A stretch of DNA of 55,097 nt from Bacteroidota bacterium (GCA_016776505.1 JADHTG010000015.1:1-55097), one strand, 5' to 3'. Numbered from the stretch's first letter, positions 1 through 9,321 are shown. Program-made: numbers and translations. Notes: a model not told the origin generated them from the letters alone.

Positions 1-135
1 TCTTCCTTGAAAAATTATCAGGACCTTCCGATGGATTTCAAAAAATACGTGGATTTTATTGAAAAAGAAATAGGACAGGAATTGTGGATGATTTCTGTAG
101 GTCCGGAAAGGTCTGAAACTATTTTAAAGGATTGA
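1..135 (+). CDS. purA: Adenylosuccinate synthetase, C-terminal fragment
   Basis: Frame 1 is open from the left edge to TGA at 133-135, giving 44 residues. It ends in a segment reading FIEKEIGQELWMISVGPER, which matches the extreme C-terminus of adenylosuccinate synthetase (typically YIEFIEKELG...SVGPDR). PurA makes adenylosuccinate from IMP, aspartate and GTP in AMP biosynthesis. The start and catalytic residues lie outside the window, so activity cannot be judged. It is convergent with gldN, with a shared hairpin terminator between them. Confidence 0.85.
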   Translation, partial: SSLKNYQDLPMDFKKYVDFIEKEIGQELWMISVGPERSETILKD

Positions 136-262
136 TTTTACATAATTATTAATAACCTCAATAAAGCTGCAATCATTTATTATCACTGCTCAGTTTCAAA
201 CCTCACAGCTTTCTATTCTCATTAAACAAAACCGTGGAGGTTTGTTGAATGTATTACAAAAA

Positions 263-286
263 AAAAGGGAGCTAATGCTCCCTTTT
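263..286. terminator. Bidirectional rho-independent terminator between purA and gldN
   Basis: A six-pair GC stem, GGGAGC (267-272) with GCTCCC (277-282) around a TAAT loop, is flanked by an A-tract on the left and TTTT on the right. The U-tract therefore works on either strand. It sits between the convergent purA and gldN genes. Confidence 0.8.
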
Positions 287-304
287 CTATGTGTTGAATT
301 GTTT

Positions 305-1156
305 TTACCAGGACCACAGATCATGTTCCCACTCAAATAGCTGGCTTTTTATTTTCTCCGCTTCAAGCAAAGCTTCAAATGGATTAGTTTTGAATTCTTC
401 AAACTCTGCAATTGCATTGTCGAAAGCATTTGATTCCTTAACCACATAGCTGGTGAACATTCTCATTTCAAAGAAATCAAGATAATTCAATCGCATGGCA
501 TCATTATGCCTGTTGAAAATTTCCTGGCTAACAAGTACTTTTTTAATGTCATCCCATTTGGTCCAGAACAATTCTTTTTCTCCCAAATCTACTCCGGCAA
601 ATATGTGATCAAACAGGGGTGCTATGGCAATTATTCTTACAAAAAACATGGAGCGTTGTTTGTCAAATATCCAGTCTTCCATGATTTTATATCTCGTAAT
701 ATCGGAAGGGCGGAAAGGATTAATAACGGTCGAGTCATAGCAATAATCAGGATAATCGGGATCCGGGCAAACTTCAATTACTTCTTCTTCACCGCCACGT
801 GACAACACTTCTTCAGCTGTATAAAATGAAATCAATGAATCATTAGAATAAGCAGTAACAGGAGCACTTCCATATCCTGTAGTGGCAGACTCGTAAATAA
901 TCCGATAAAGGGGATTCCTTGGCCATTTCATGATCACGTTTATTTTTTCCCGTGTATCAATCACCCTGTGAATTCTCATGGCGTACATCACATCGGCCTC
1001 CCGAAGAGGAGGATAGGGTATGATCTTACGTTCTTTGATGACCTTTTTCTCGTAGGTGAAATCTCCATATTCTGTTTGAGCATCAGCAGTTAATGAGCTG
1101 CATAATACCGCTAGAAGTATGATAGATGTTGACCATAAAATCCTGACTTTGTTCAT
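305..1156 (-). CDS. gldN: T9SS / gliding motility protein GldN
   Basis: 283 aa with an N-terminal signal peptide (residues about 1-27, ending ADAQ), so periplasmic. GldN/PorN works with the GldK lipoprotein in the ring-like outer-membrane-associated part of the type IX secretion system. Identification rests on length, export signal and position as the last gene after gldK, gldL and gldM. The segment DITRYKIMEDWIFDKQRSM, containing the family-type EDW(I/V)FD, followed by RIIAIAP, fits GldN. It starts 11 nt downstream of the gldM stop and is almost certainly cotranscribed, ending at the bidirectional terminator. Family members are of similar length. Confidence is high because the whole operon order is conserved in Bacteroidota. 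Confidence 0.95.
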   Translation of the reverse strand: MNKVRILWSTSIILLAVLCSSLTADAQTEYGDFTYEKKVIKERKIIPYPPLREADVMYAMRIHRVIDTREKINVIMKWPRNPLYRIIYESATTGYGSAPVTAYSNDSLISFYTAEEVLSRGGEEEVIEVCPDPDYPDYCYDSTVINPFRPSDITRYKIMEDWIFDKQRSMFFVRIIAIAPLFDHIFAGVDLGEKELFWTKWDDIKKVLVSQEIFNRHNDAMRLNYLDFFEMRMFTSYVVKESNAFDNAIAEFEEFKTNPFEALLEAEKIKSQLFEWEHDLWSW

Positions 1157-1167
1157 ATGTCTGATTT

Positions 1168-2754
1168 TTATTTTACGTTTAGTACAATAGCACCTGGTAA
1201 TTGTTTATTAGGCACACCAGGGGCAACCGCGTAAACGTTTGCTATAATTATAATATCTCCTTTTTGAGGACTGGAAATAGCACTTTTCATTTGTGAAGTC
1301 AGCCCTGGTCCATTGCTCGAATAAGTAACACTTTGTCCTTTTTTTGGCTGATATAAGAAGTTGAATTTGGTGACTTTGTATTTTAAGTCGAATGGGAAAT
1401 CTTGCAGACGAACAGATACAAAATTGACAATTCTAATTTCACCAGGACCAATATCTCCACTGGCTTTAGATCCAAAATAAGGTGTGGGACTGGGTACTCT
1501 TTTGATTCGAAATACAGAAGGTTTTCCTACTCCTTTAAAAGAACCATCAGGTTGCTTTACAGAAACGGCTATTTTTGCTTCACGAACCTTTCCCCTGGTA
1601 TCAGGCACTTTTGCAATATAATTTCCGGCGCTTTTTCCTGCTGATAAAGTTCCTCCAGAAATAGTAGCTCTAATATCCTGGGGTCGGTAGCCAGGTACTG
1701 ATATTTCCATTGGATTATCTAAACCTATGTATAATACATTCATTTTGGTAGCGGAAATAATGGCCGGAGCAGTGAAAACATCATATGCTAAACGGAACGG
1801 ATACCTGGTTACCTCAGCAGTTCCTTTTTTGGCTACGACAATTTCCCCTTCCTGATCAAAAGACATTTGTTGGTTAGTTGAACCTTCAAAAGTAGCTTTG
1901 CCATCTACTACTTCTAATTCTTTACCACCTAGGAAGATCTGAGGCTGTTGTTTGGAATCGTAGGCTGCTAACAAAATTTCAGCGGTATATTGCTCTCCAA
2001 CAGCGACAGCACTTTTACCTGTAACCACATTCACAACTGGAATAAGTTGATCAAATTTAAAGTCTTTTGCACCGATGGATTTAAGCAGGGCATCAATAAT
2101 ATTTGCCTGGGTTGTTCTTATATCCTGTTCGATTTTTGTGAGCAATGTGACAGCAGCAATTGCAGGTACCATGTGGAAAGTTTCCTGTGCCCACGTTTTA
2201 TCCTTTTTCTTTGGCTTCTCGACTTTTAATGTAACACTTGACAGAAACTTATCATAGTCAATTTCCTTGACTCCTTTAACCTGGACCAGTAAATCTCTCC
2301 TCGCTCTTTCGATCATATGTTCAAGTGTATCTCCCAAACCAAGATTGATAAACAGACGAGCAGCAACTTCAATGTTTTTCATATCCGAAATGAGACTGTC
2401 ACTAGTATCTTCAGTATCTTCATCTGCAATCTGTCCTCCGGCTTCCCAGATAACCCGTTTTCTTAAATGTTCGACATAGTCGTATATTTTGTCACAAATT
2501 TTATTTACTTCTATCGCTCTTCTGTTAAAATCAGCCGCCGAACCCGGTGTGGTATTCATCAGTTTTGCAAACTGCTCATCAGTCTGGGTTATTTTCTCAT
2601 CAATCAAATTGATTGATTTGGTCATACCATCATTTACAGTTTGGAAAGCTTTGAGAATCTCAGCAGATACATTCAGTGCAAGCAGAGCAGTCAACACCAA
2701 ATACATCATATTGATCATCATCTGCCTTAATGGATTCGCTTTTCCTACAGTCAT
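1168..2754 (-). CDS. gldM: T9SS / gliding motor protein GldM
   Basis: 528 aa. The N-terminus reads GKANPLRQMMINMMYLVLTA, a GldM hallmark, with one transmembrane helix at about residues 12-33 and a large periplasmic region after it. GldM forms with GldL the inner-membrane proton-driven rotary motor that powers T9SS export and gliding. Its periplasmic D1-D4 domains contact the GldK/N ring. Length matches the family (about 510-530 aa). The start is placed at the ATG in front of TVGKANPLR, which is where family proteins begin. It lies 45 nt after gldL and 11 nt before gldN in a single leftward operon. Confidence 0.97.
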   Translation of the reverse strand: MTVGKANPLRQMMINMMYLVLTALLALNVSAEILKAFQTVNDGMTKSINLIDEKITQTDEQFAKLMNTTPGSAADFNRRAIEVNKICDKIYDYVEHLRKRVIWEAGGQIADEDTEDTSDSLISDMKNIEVAARLFINLGLGDTLEHMIERARRDLLVQVKGVKEIDYDKFLSSVTLKVEKPKKKDKTWAQETFHMVPAIAAVTLLTKIEQDIRTTQANIIDALLKSIGAKDFKFDQLIPVVNVVTGKSAVAVGEQYTAEILLAAYDSKQQPQIFLGGKELEVVDGKATFEGSTNQQMSFDQEGEIVVAKKGTAEVTRYPFRLAYDVFTAPAIISATKMNVLYIGLDNPMEISVPGYRPQDIRATISGGTLSAGKSAGNYIAKVPDTRGKVREAKIAVSVKQPDGSFKGVGKPSVFRIKRVPSPTPYFGSKASGDIGPGEIRIVNFVSVRLQDFPFDLKYKVTKFNFLYQPKKGQSVTYSSNGPGLTSQMKSAISSPQKGDIIIIANVYAVAPGVPNKQLPGAIVLNVK

Positions 2755-2799
2755 TCTTTTATAAATTTATTAGTTAACATAAAGAATTAATAAAATCCA

Positions 2800-3774
2800 C
2801 TATTTCATGGCCATTGCACTGAGCATATTACCATAAACGTTATTCAGTGAAGAAAGATTCTCATTTAATTTTGAAAACCCTTCATTTAATTGAATAGAAA
2901 GTGCACCTGCATCGGAAAGATTTCCCAATACATCTCCCAGTTTCTCCTGGTATTGGTTAAGAGCTTCTTTATGTTTAGACTGCTCATTTAATTCAACTTC
3001 ATACATTGAATTCAATGATGTTAAATGTTGAGTCGCTTTACTGATTTCATCAAAATAGGTTTGTGTATTCTCAGTTGCACTTCCCAGTTGAGCCATTGCG
3101 CTGGAAAAATTGGAATTGAACTCCCCTAAACCTTGAATGTGCCTGTTGGTTTCTTCTATTTCCTTTTCATACATCACATTGAGCGATGCAAGATTTCCAG
3201 AAGCAGATTGTAGTTGGTCAAAGTATTCTTTTCCAGAGCCTGATGCTTCGGATAAGGTAGACATGGCTTCAGCAGCTTTACCATAAGCTTCATTGGCAAC
3301 ACCCAGATTTTCAGCAGCGGCAGTTACTTTTTCAGTATAAGCAGATGTGGCAATGTTCGCGTTGCTCACTTCTTTTAATCCTTCAAGCGTATTGGTAAAT
3401 TTGTTCATACCCTCGCCCAGGCGACTTACCATGTGCGATTCGATTTTTGCATCTTCCAGCATTTTGTCAATTTCAGCTGAAACGCTTCTTTTTAATTCCA
3501 TGCCTTCGCCCTCATCATCCAATTCTGGATAAACCAGAGACCAGTCAAATTCCTTTTGTTTATCAAATGCTGAGATAAAGAAAATAAGTGCTTCTGTTGA
3601 AAGACCCAAGGTAAGCATTAATCCGGCACCTTTCCAGTGCTGAATTTTGAAGAGAGCACCCAGGATAACGACTGCTGCACCCCATCCATATAATTTTGCC
3701 ATGAAAGATTTAAAAGCTTTACTTTCAAAAAAGTTCCCTGATCTTTCTTTCTTTTCTTTTTTCGCCTTTGCCAT
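2800..3774 (-). CDS. gldL: T9SS / gliding motor protein GldL
   Basis: 324 aa. After a Lys-rich cytoplasmic tail come two transmembrane helices (about residues 28-46 and 50-70), then a long helical cytoplasmic region with several repeated patterns of the type SLNxMYExE. Helix 2 contains an acidic residue at position 61 in GLSTEALIFF, the likely equivalent of the conserved glutamate implicated in proton translocation in characterised GldL proteins (assignment inferred from the local motif). The cytoplasmic part is longer than the roughly 215-residue Flavobacterium form because of the repeated coiled-coil-like units. It sits between gldK and gldM, 36 nt after gldK. Confidence 0.95.
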   Translation of the reverse strand: MAKAKKEKKERSGNFFESKAFKSFMAKLYGWGAAVVILGALFKIQHWKGAGLMLTLGLSTEALIFFISAFDKQKEFDWSLVYPELDDEGEGMELKRSVSAEIDKMLEDAKIESHMVSRLGEGMNKFTNTLEGLKEVSNANIATSAYTEKVTAAAENLGVANEAYGKAAEAMSTLSEASGSGKEYFDQLQSASGNLASLNVMYEKEIEETNRHIQGLGEFNSNFSSAMAQLGSATENTQTYFDEISKATQHLTSLNSMYEVELNEQSKHKEALNQYQEKLGDVLGNLSDAGALSIQLNEGFSKLNENLSSLNNVYGNMLSAMAMK

Positions 3775-3810
3775 GTTTAATTAGATTTTATTAAGAGATT
3801 AAATAATGCA

Positions 3811-5124
3811 TTAATAATTAGAATTCTTGTCTTTAATGGACCGTCCCATGTAAGTCATTACACAACGAAAACCTACATAAGCTTTTGCTGTATCCTGGAA
3901 TTCAAATGATCTGGATCCGTTTTGCAACCAATATCCAACATCTTTATAGGACCCACCACGAATTGATTTTCTTTTCATACTTCCATTTTCATCCTCTGAA
4001 GCATCGAAGTAATAATATGGATTCATGTCATCGATAACTGCATTTATTCCTTCATTATATGCGTTATCTGTCCATTCAGCTACATTCCCTGCCATACAAT
4101 ATAATCCGTAATCGTTAGGGAAATAGGAAGTTACCTTTACCGGATAATATCCTCCATCTTCACTATAATTTCCACGCAGAGGTTTGAAATTAGCAAGGAA
4201 ACAACCTTTGCTGTTTCTTAAATATGGACCTCCCCATGGATAGGGATTAAAGTCTCTTCCACCTCGTGCTGCATATTCCCATTCTGCTTCTGTAGGAAGC
4301 CTGAAGTCATTAACCTTTGGCATTCCAATAGATTTATAGTAATCGTTTAAGTATTTTGTTCTCCAGTGGGCAAATGCTTTGGCTTGTTTCCAACTGACTC
4401 CTACAACAGGATATTCATCGTATCCGGGATGGTAAAAATAGAGTTGAGTTAAAGGATCATTAAATGAATAGGTAAAGTCCCTGATCCAGCAGAGTGTATC
4501 TGGATAAACCCTTACCTTTTCATCTCTACGGAATGTGCTTCTGCTCGGAGGATTCCCTTTTCGAGTATCTTCATAATAAATTCTTTTTGAAGCTTCGTGT
4601 AAATCCATCCAGTGGTAATCATAGATAAATCCACGAATGTCAAACTCATAAATGTCTCCTTCAAAAATATCGTCACCCTGGTAAAACATCTCACTAATGT
4701 TTTCTTTTACTTCCGGGTCGCTGTATCTAAGTTTGGTTTTCCAATTGATATACTCATCTCCATTATTATTTTCGAGTACATATTCATCTCCCAGCATTTT
4801 CCTTGACATGGAATCACGAACCCAATGCACAAATTGGCGATACTCATTATTTGTAATTTCAGTATCATCCATAAAGAATGATTGAACCGTAACCTGCATT
4901 GGCCGTGAAGTCAATGCATAGATAATGTCCTGGTCACTTTGACCCATATGGTAAGTACCAGTGGGGATATTGACCGTACCGAATGGCTGTGGGTGATTCC
5001 AGATCATCCGGCCTTTTACTCCTACCAGTTGGCCTTTCGTATTGTTAAGACCGCAGCTTTGAAGAATTAGACCAAGACAGATGGTTCCGAAAGTTAATAG
5101 CCTGATATTTTTATACACTCTCAT
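3811..5124 (-). CDS. gldK: T9SS / gliding motility lipoprotein GldK
   Basis: 437 aa lipoprotein with a signal peptide and lipobox cysteine at residue 24 (LGLILQSCG). The rest is a formylglycine-generating-enzyme (FGE-sulfatase, SUMF1-like) fold. Typical motifs are visible: FMDDTEITNNEYRQF, PVVGVSWKQAKAFAHWR, RLPTEAEWEYAARGG, AGNVAEW and RGGSYKD. In T9SS the domain is structural: GldK (PorK) forms the periplasmic ring with GldN. It is the first gene of the gldKLMN operon, and a strong Bacteroidota promoter lies just upstream (5148-5177). No enzymatic role should be assumed from the FGE fold. Confidence 0.95.
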   Translation of the reverse strand: MRVYKNIRLLTFGTICLGLILQSCGLNNTKGQLVGVKGRMIWNHPQPFGTVNIPTGTYHMGQSDQDIIYALTSRPMQVTVQSFFMDDTEITNNEYRQFVHWVRDSMSRKMLGDEYVLENNNGDEYINWKTKLRYSDPEVKENISEMFYQGDDIFEGDIYEFDIRGFIYDYHWMDLHEASKRIYYEDTRKGNPPSRSTFRRDEKVRVYPDTLCWIRDFTYSFNDPLTQLYFYHPGYDEYPVVGVSWKQAKAFAHWRTKYLNDYYKSIGMPKVNDFRLPTEAEWEYAARGGRDFNPYPWGGPYLRNSKGCFLANFKPLRGNYSEDGGYYPVKVTSYFPNDYGLYCMAGNVAEWTDNAYNEGINAVIDDMNPYYYFDASEDENGSMKRKSIRGGSYKDVGYWLQNGSRSFEFQDTAKAYVGFRCVMTYMGRSIKDKNSNY

Positions 5125-5147
5125 GATGTTGATAATTAATCAATGAG

Positions 5148-5177
5148 CAAAATTATAATTTAATTTATTTTAACCAA
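5148..5177 (-). promoter_or_regulatory. Promoter of the gldKLMN operon
   Basis: On the minus strand, TTG (5175-5177) is followed after exactly 19 nt by TAATTTTG (5148-5155). This fits the Bacteroidota housekeeping promoter (-33 TTG, -7 TAnnTTTG). The predicted start of transcription would leave a short leader of roughly 20 nt before the gldK ATG at 5124. Confidence 0.65.
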
Positions 5178-5273
5178 AATATTAACGCAATTAATTCACA
5201 GTTATTATTTTCAGCTAACTTTTATTTCATTTTTTAATTGTTTTTATTAAACGAGTTATCCACAAATATATTG

Positions 5274-6260
5274 TCAAAGGTACCTGGGTGTCCAGATAAT
5301 ATTTGGGATAATTATTCGAGGTTTAATAACAATTTTGAAACAATAACTGATGAGTACCTCATGTGTACCCTGGCTGTATTTGTTAAGCTCAGTTGTTGTT
5401 AAGTCATATGAATATCCAAATTTCAGGTTATCAGTTAGTTTGAGGCCAACCAGGGCTGAAACTGCATCCCCTTGCCTGTACTGTAATCCTCCCCAAAATC
5501 TATCTTTGTACATGACGTTCAAGTTTACGTCAAATTGTTTCTTAGCTTTATCGATTTTATAAAGTATGGATGGTTGAAATTCAATCAAAGGATTTGAAGG
5601 CAGCAGAAATGAATAGCCTGCAGTTATATATGAAATGTTAACGAGTTCATTTTCAGGACCTCCCCAATTGAATCGACCGGGAAGTAAATGCTGGGATGAA
5701 ATTCCTGCAAAAAACCTGTTTTGTGAAAAAACGTAAAGACCTACTCCAAGGTCAGGTAATATGCCATTTTGCTCTCCCTGGGGTATATCCGGATCGTTAG
5801 GGTCCGGAAATCTCCAGAATGTATTATTAATTCCGCGTTGTATTATTCCTCCGTTCACTCCTAAATAGACTGCCCCGAAGCCAAAATATCTTTTCAATGA
5901 AAATGCAATATTGGCTGTGGTAGTTAAATCATAGCCCAGCACATCATTAATGACATATAAGCCAATTCCTCCCAAGGTATTATTGTTTGGAATAGGTGCG
6001 TGAAGACTGAATGAATTGGTAGATGGAGCAGCACCAACATAGTCATCTGCATCGCTGCCAAAACCTGCCCACTGGTTGTGAAGGAGGAAAGTAGCACAAA
6101 TGAATTCAGGATTAGTCCCTGCAAAAGCCGGGTTATAAACCAACTTGTTAAACATGTAGTTGGTATACAGCGGATCTTGCTGAGCCTTAAGCTGATAAGA
6201 GCCTGAAAACAGCAAGATAAGTATCATTAATCCTGAGAAGTGTAATTTGTTTACTCTCAT
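5274..6260 (-). CDS. PorP/SprF-family type IX secretion membrane protein
   Basis: 328 aa from the ATG at 6258-6260. An upstream in-frame start at 6365 would add 35 residues lacking signal character and would abut the hemD stop, so the internal ATG is preferred because it is followed directly by a signal peptide (LMILILLFSGSYQLKAQ). The mature N-terminus QQDPLYTNYMFNKLVYNPAFAG is the hallmark of the PorP/SprF family (Q-DP-(F/Y)-x-QYMFN...NPAYAG), an outer-membrane beta-barrel. Members assist T9SS export or anchoring of particular surface proteins, for example the SprB adhesin. Position just upstream of gldKLMN supports the role. Which cargo it serves cannot be seen; porP versus sprF cannot be decided. 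Confidence 0.9.
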   Translation of the reverse strand: MRVNKLHFSGLMILILLFSGSYQLKAQQDPLYTNYMFNKLVYNPAFAGTNPEFICATFLLHNQWAGFGSDADDYVGAAPSTNSFSLHAPIPNNNTLGGIGLYVINDVLGYDLTTTANIAFSLKRYFGFGAVYLGVNGGIIQRGINNTFWRFPDPNDPDIPQGEQNGILPDLGVGLYVFSQNRFFAGISSQHLLPGRFNWGGPENELVNISYITAGYSFLLPSNPLIEFQPSILYKIDKAKKQFDVNLNVMYKDRFWGGLQYRQGDAVSALVGLKLTDNLKFGYSYDLTTTELNKYSQGTHEVLISYCFKIVIKPRIIIPNIIWTPRYL

Positions 6261-6365
6261 ATTAATTGAATTAATCGTTGAAAACCCTTTACTATCATGT
6301 AGTAAAACGAATGCAATATATGAAAAATTGTATATAACCGAGAGCCTTGAGGTATTAATTTTCAA

Positions 6366-7109
6366 TTATTTATTGAAATTCTTGATAAATTGCTCAAGAG
6401 CCATTTTCATTGAAGGAGCCTGCGGGGTGGGAGCTTCAATACTAAGAGTTAAACCAGAGTCTGTAACTGCTTTTGCAGTGTTTTCACCAAATGAGGCAAT
6501 TTTAATATCCCTTTGTTCGAAATTGGGAAAATTTTCATGCAATGAAGTAATCCCTGCAGGACTGAAAAATGAGATGATATCAAAACCACTGATTTCTATA
6601 TCGTTTAAATCTTCAGAAACAGTTTTGTATAAAATTCCCGTGGTATACGGAATGTTTTCCTTTTCCATGAATTCAGGAATATCACTATTGCTGATATTGG
6701 AACAGGGAAAGAAGAACTTCTCCTCCCTGTGTTTTAATATGATATCCTTTATACTCTTATCTTTTGTTTTTGGAAAGAAAATTTTTCTCTTACGATAAGT
6801 GGTAAATTTTTGCAAATACAAAGCAAAAGCCTCACTAATACAGAAAAATTTCATATTAGCAGGAACTTCAACCCGGGTTTCTTTGCAAATCCGAAAGAAA
6901 TTTTCAATGGCAGTCCGGCTGGTCATGATGATGGCAGAATGATCAAGAATATGGATTCTTTCCTTTAGAAATTCCATAGCAGGAACCTGGTCAACTCGAA
7001 TAAACTTTTTAAACGTAATTTTTACGTTGTACTTATCTGCTAAATCAGTAAAAGGAGATTTCTTATCCAGGGGCTCCGGTTGCGAAATTAAAATATTCTT
7101 TATTCTCAA
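6366..7109 (-). CDS. hemD: Uroporphyrinogen-III synthase
   Basis: 247 aa, a two-domain alpha/beta protein. Visible family features are the N-terminal ILISQPEP, IIMTSRTAIENFF (ordinarily (F/I)TS.NAV..F), FFCISEAFALYL, and in the C-terminal half DIISFFSPAGITSLHENF with IASFGENTAKAV, followed by PTPQAPSM. The enzyme cyclises hydroxymethylbilane with D-ring inversion to uroporphyrinogen III, the branch point to heme, siroheme and corrins. Sequence conservation in HemD is low, but the combined motifs and the DUF4271 neighbour (a common Bacteroidota pairing) make the call firm. It begins 3 nt after the DUF4271 stop and is probably cotranscribed with radA. No other heme-biosynthesis gene is adjacent. 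Confidence 0.85.
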   Translation of the reverse strand: MRIKNILISQPEPLDKKSPFTDLADKYNVKITFKKFIRVDQVPAMEFLKERIHILDHSAIIMTSRTAIENFFRICKETRVEVPANMKFFCISEAFALYLQKFTTYRKRKIFFPKTKDKSIKDIILKHREEKFFFPCSNISNSDIPEFMEKENIPYTTGILYKTVSEDLNDIEISGFDIISFFSPAGITSLHENFPNFEQRDIKIASFGENTAKAVTDSGLTLSIEAPTPQAPSMKMALEQFIKNFNK

Positions 7110-7112
7110 TTT

Positions 7113-7964
7113 TTATAGCTTTAAATTTGTAATCCAGCTAAATTCTCTTATTATGAGCAAATAGAGTGATATTTCAAAAACGCAAAGATATAAAATTATA
7201 TAGATACTATTAAAATCATAGGATCTTTTTATTAAAAAATACACACGGAACACTCTGAATACAACGATTAAGACGACCAGAAAAAACAAAATAGTGAGAA
7301 ATATATACTGGTAGGCATCATTCAGGTAAGATGCAATAAAAACAGCCGGTGTTAAAATGATCCCAAGTACCCGATTGAAAATTAGTAAATTAGTGAGATG
7401 GATATTAAAAATAGCAGAACTAAAAAAAGTGCGGTAGCTAATAAAAACCAATACTATTTGTGCAACAATGAAGAGAGTGATTCCAATGAATAATTCTTCT
7501 AAACGTAATGGGATATAACCTGAAAATAAATTAAAAAATAAAACGCTTAAAATAACGATAAATACCCCGTCTAATAATATATTATTAATTAATAAAAAAT
7601 CATTTCTCTTATGGTGATTTGCTAACAAATAATTTCCGTTGATAGCGAAAAGAAACAGATCCCTAAAATACTCCGGACTTGCTAATCGAATAAAAAGAAT
7701 AATTGCGAAAAGAACAATAAAGCCTATAAACACTTGGGAATTTGAAAAGGGACTTTCATGTCTTTTATGAAAAATAACCAGGTTTTCATCCGCATCATCC
7801 GCAGAAAGATATTCTTTAGCCAGAAATGAATAGGCAGAGAATCCTGAAAAAATGCTATCCAATTTTACTTTAATGCGGCTATTGCTATCTGCAATTTGCG
7901 ATTCAGACTTCAGCGGACACAAGCTTGAAATAAGGATCAACAATATGAAGAGGAGCTTATTCAT
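7113..7964 (-). CDS. DUF4271 integral membrane protein
   Basis: 283 aa with an N-terminal signal-like helix (residues 1-22) and about six further transmembrane helices starting near residue 76, such as VFIGFIVLFAIILFIRL and the last FNSIYIILYLCVFEISLYLL. It matches the DUF4271 family, a Bacteroidota-specific group of unknown function habitually encoded next to hemD. The start overlaps the radA stop by 8 nt, indicating translational coupling, and the stop lies 3 nt before hemD. A membrane role linked to heme or tetrapyrrole metabolism is possible only by association. Nothing catalytic is recognisable. Confidence 0.8.
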   Translation of the reverse strand: MNKLLFILLILISSLCPLKSESQIADSNSRIKVKLDSIFSGFSAYSFLAKEYLSADDADENLVIFHKRHESPFSNSQVFIGFIVLFAIILFIRLASPEYFRDLFLFAINGNYLLANHHKRNDFLLINNILLDGVFIVILSVLFFNLFSGYIPLRLEELFIGITLFIVAQIVLVFISYRTFFSSAIFNIHLTNLLIFNRVLGIILTPAVFIASYLNDAYQYIFLTILFFLVVLIVVFRVFRVYFLIKRSYDFNSIYIILYLCVFEISLYLLIIREFSWITNLKL

Positions 7965-9321
7965 TTTTTGTAAAAATGCTTTTTAATACTTGCTGAACGC
8001 TTTGTTGGGCAATTATTTTTATCCTGCCTTTTAGCTTCTGATAATTTTTATTATAACTTGAAATAAATATTCTTTCAAAACCTAGTTTTTCGGCTTCTGA
8101 AATCCTCTTTTCAAGCTGACGAACTGGTCTGATCTCTCCGGAAAGTCCGATTTCTCCACAAAAACAGCTGTTATTAATGATAGCATTATCATAAAAGGAA
8201 GAAACCAGGGCGGCAAAAATGGCCAAATCAGTGGATGGGTCTTCGACTTTGATTCCACCCGCAATATTCAGGAATACATCCTGTGAGATCATTTTTAGTC
8301 CGCAACGTTTTTCCAATACGGCAAGTAACATGGAAAGTCTCCTGTTATCAAATCCAGTGCATGTTCTTTGTGGAGTTCCATAATAGCTGGGAGTTACCAA
8401 AGCCTGAATTTCAATCAGCATGGGACGAATTCCTTCCAACGTTGCAGCAATTGCAATTCCACTTAAATCAGCATCTCTCTGGGAAAGAAGAATTTCAGAA
8501 GGATTGAGGACTGCTTCAAGCCCTCTTTCATTCATGGCATAAATGCCAATATCTGAAACAGATCCAAAGCGATTTTTGATGGTTCTCAAAATTCTATAAT
8601 CATAGTTCCTGTCCCCTTCAAAATAAAGAACAGTATCTACCATGTGTTCGAGAATTTTCGGCCCGGCAATATATCCATCTTTTGTAATATGTCCTATTAA
8701 AAACGCGGAGATATTTTTTTTCTTGGCCATATCGGAAATGAGGGCAGTACATTCCCTGATTTGGGGTACACTGCCTGCAGTACTTTCTATCATGGAGCTG
8801 CTCAGTGTTTGAATGGAATCAATAATGATCATTTTGGGGGATATGGAATCAATCACCTGTGAAATGCTTTCCCAGTTGGTTTCTGGAAGTAAATGACAGT
8901 TTGGGTTCACTAAACCAATACGCTGAGCCCTGAGTTTGATCTGGTTAATGCTTTCTTCACCTGAAATATAAAGAACAACCTTTTCTGTCATTTTAAGTGC
9001 AAGCTGAAGGAGCAGGGTAGATTTACCAATCCCTGGCTCTCCTCCTAGCAGAACCAGTGATCCGGGAACGAGTCCGTTTCCAATTATTCTATTCATCTCC
9101 AGATCAGGAAGAAGAATCCGCTGAAGTTCCAGTGACTCATAATTAGCCAGGGATTCAGTTGTAGTTGATGATAAAGAAGGAAGTTTTACTGGATTTTTTT
9201 TAGCAGCGACTATTTCTTCAATAAAGCTATTCCACTCACCGCAACTATTACATTTGCCCTGCCATTTGACTGAATTTGCACCACAATTCTGACAGATATA
9301 TATGCTTTTTAATTTTGCCAT
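7957..9321 (-). CDS. radA: DNA repair protein RadA (Sms)
   Basis: 454 aa, full family length. Four cysteines (C10, C13, C24, C27) form the N-terminal zinc finger. The RecA-like ATPase core follows, with Walker A GGEPGIGKST (93-102), Walker B IIIDSI, and the RadA-specific KNRFG motif (249-253). The C-terminal part (about 280-454) is the Lon-protease-like domain (VFLNIAGGIKVEDPSTDLAI, GEIGLSGEIRPV). RadA is a DnaB-type helicase promoting branch migration of recombination intermediates. It leads the radA-DUF4271-hemD operon, overlapping the next gene by 8 nt. No -7 element of consensus type was found in the 88 nt upstream. Confidence 0.97.
   Translation of the reverse strand: MAKLKSIYICQNCGANSVKWQGKCNSCGEWNSFIEEIVAAKKNPVKLPSLSSTTTESLANYESLELQRILLPDLEMNRIIGNGLVPGSLVLLGGEPGIGKSTLLLQLALKMTEKVVLYISGEESINQIKLRAQRIGLVNPNCHLLPETNWESISQVIDSISPKMIIIDSIQTLSSSMIESTAGSVPQIRECTALISDMAKKKNISAFLIGHITKDGYIAGPKILEHMVDTVLYFEGDRNYDYRILRTIKNRFGSVSDIGIYAMNERGLEAVLNPSEILLSQRDADLSGIAIAATLEGIRPMLIEIQALVTPSYYGTPQRTCTGFDNRRLSMLLAVLEKRCGLKMISQDVFLNIAGGIKVEDPSTDLAIFAALVSSFYDNAIINNSCFCGEIGLSGEIRPVRQLEKRISEAEKLGFERIFISSYNKNYQKLKGRIKIIAQQSVQQVLKSIFTKNE

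Noticed and set aside
5274..6365. Longer start (6365) for the PorP/SprF protein
   Set aside because: It places the signal peptide in the middle of the protein; the ATG at 6258-6260 is immediately followed by it.
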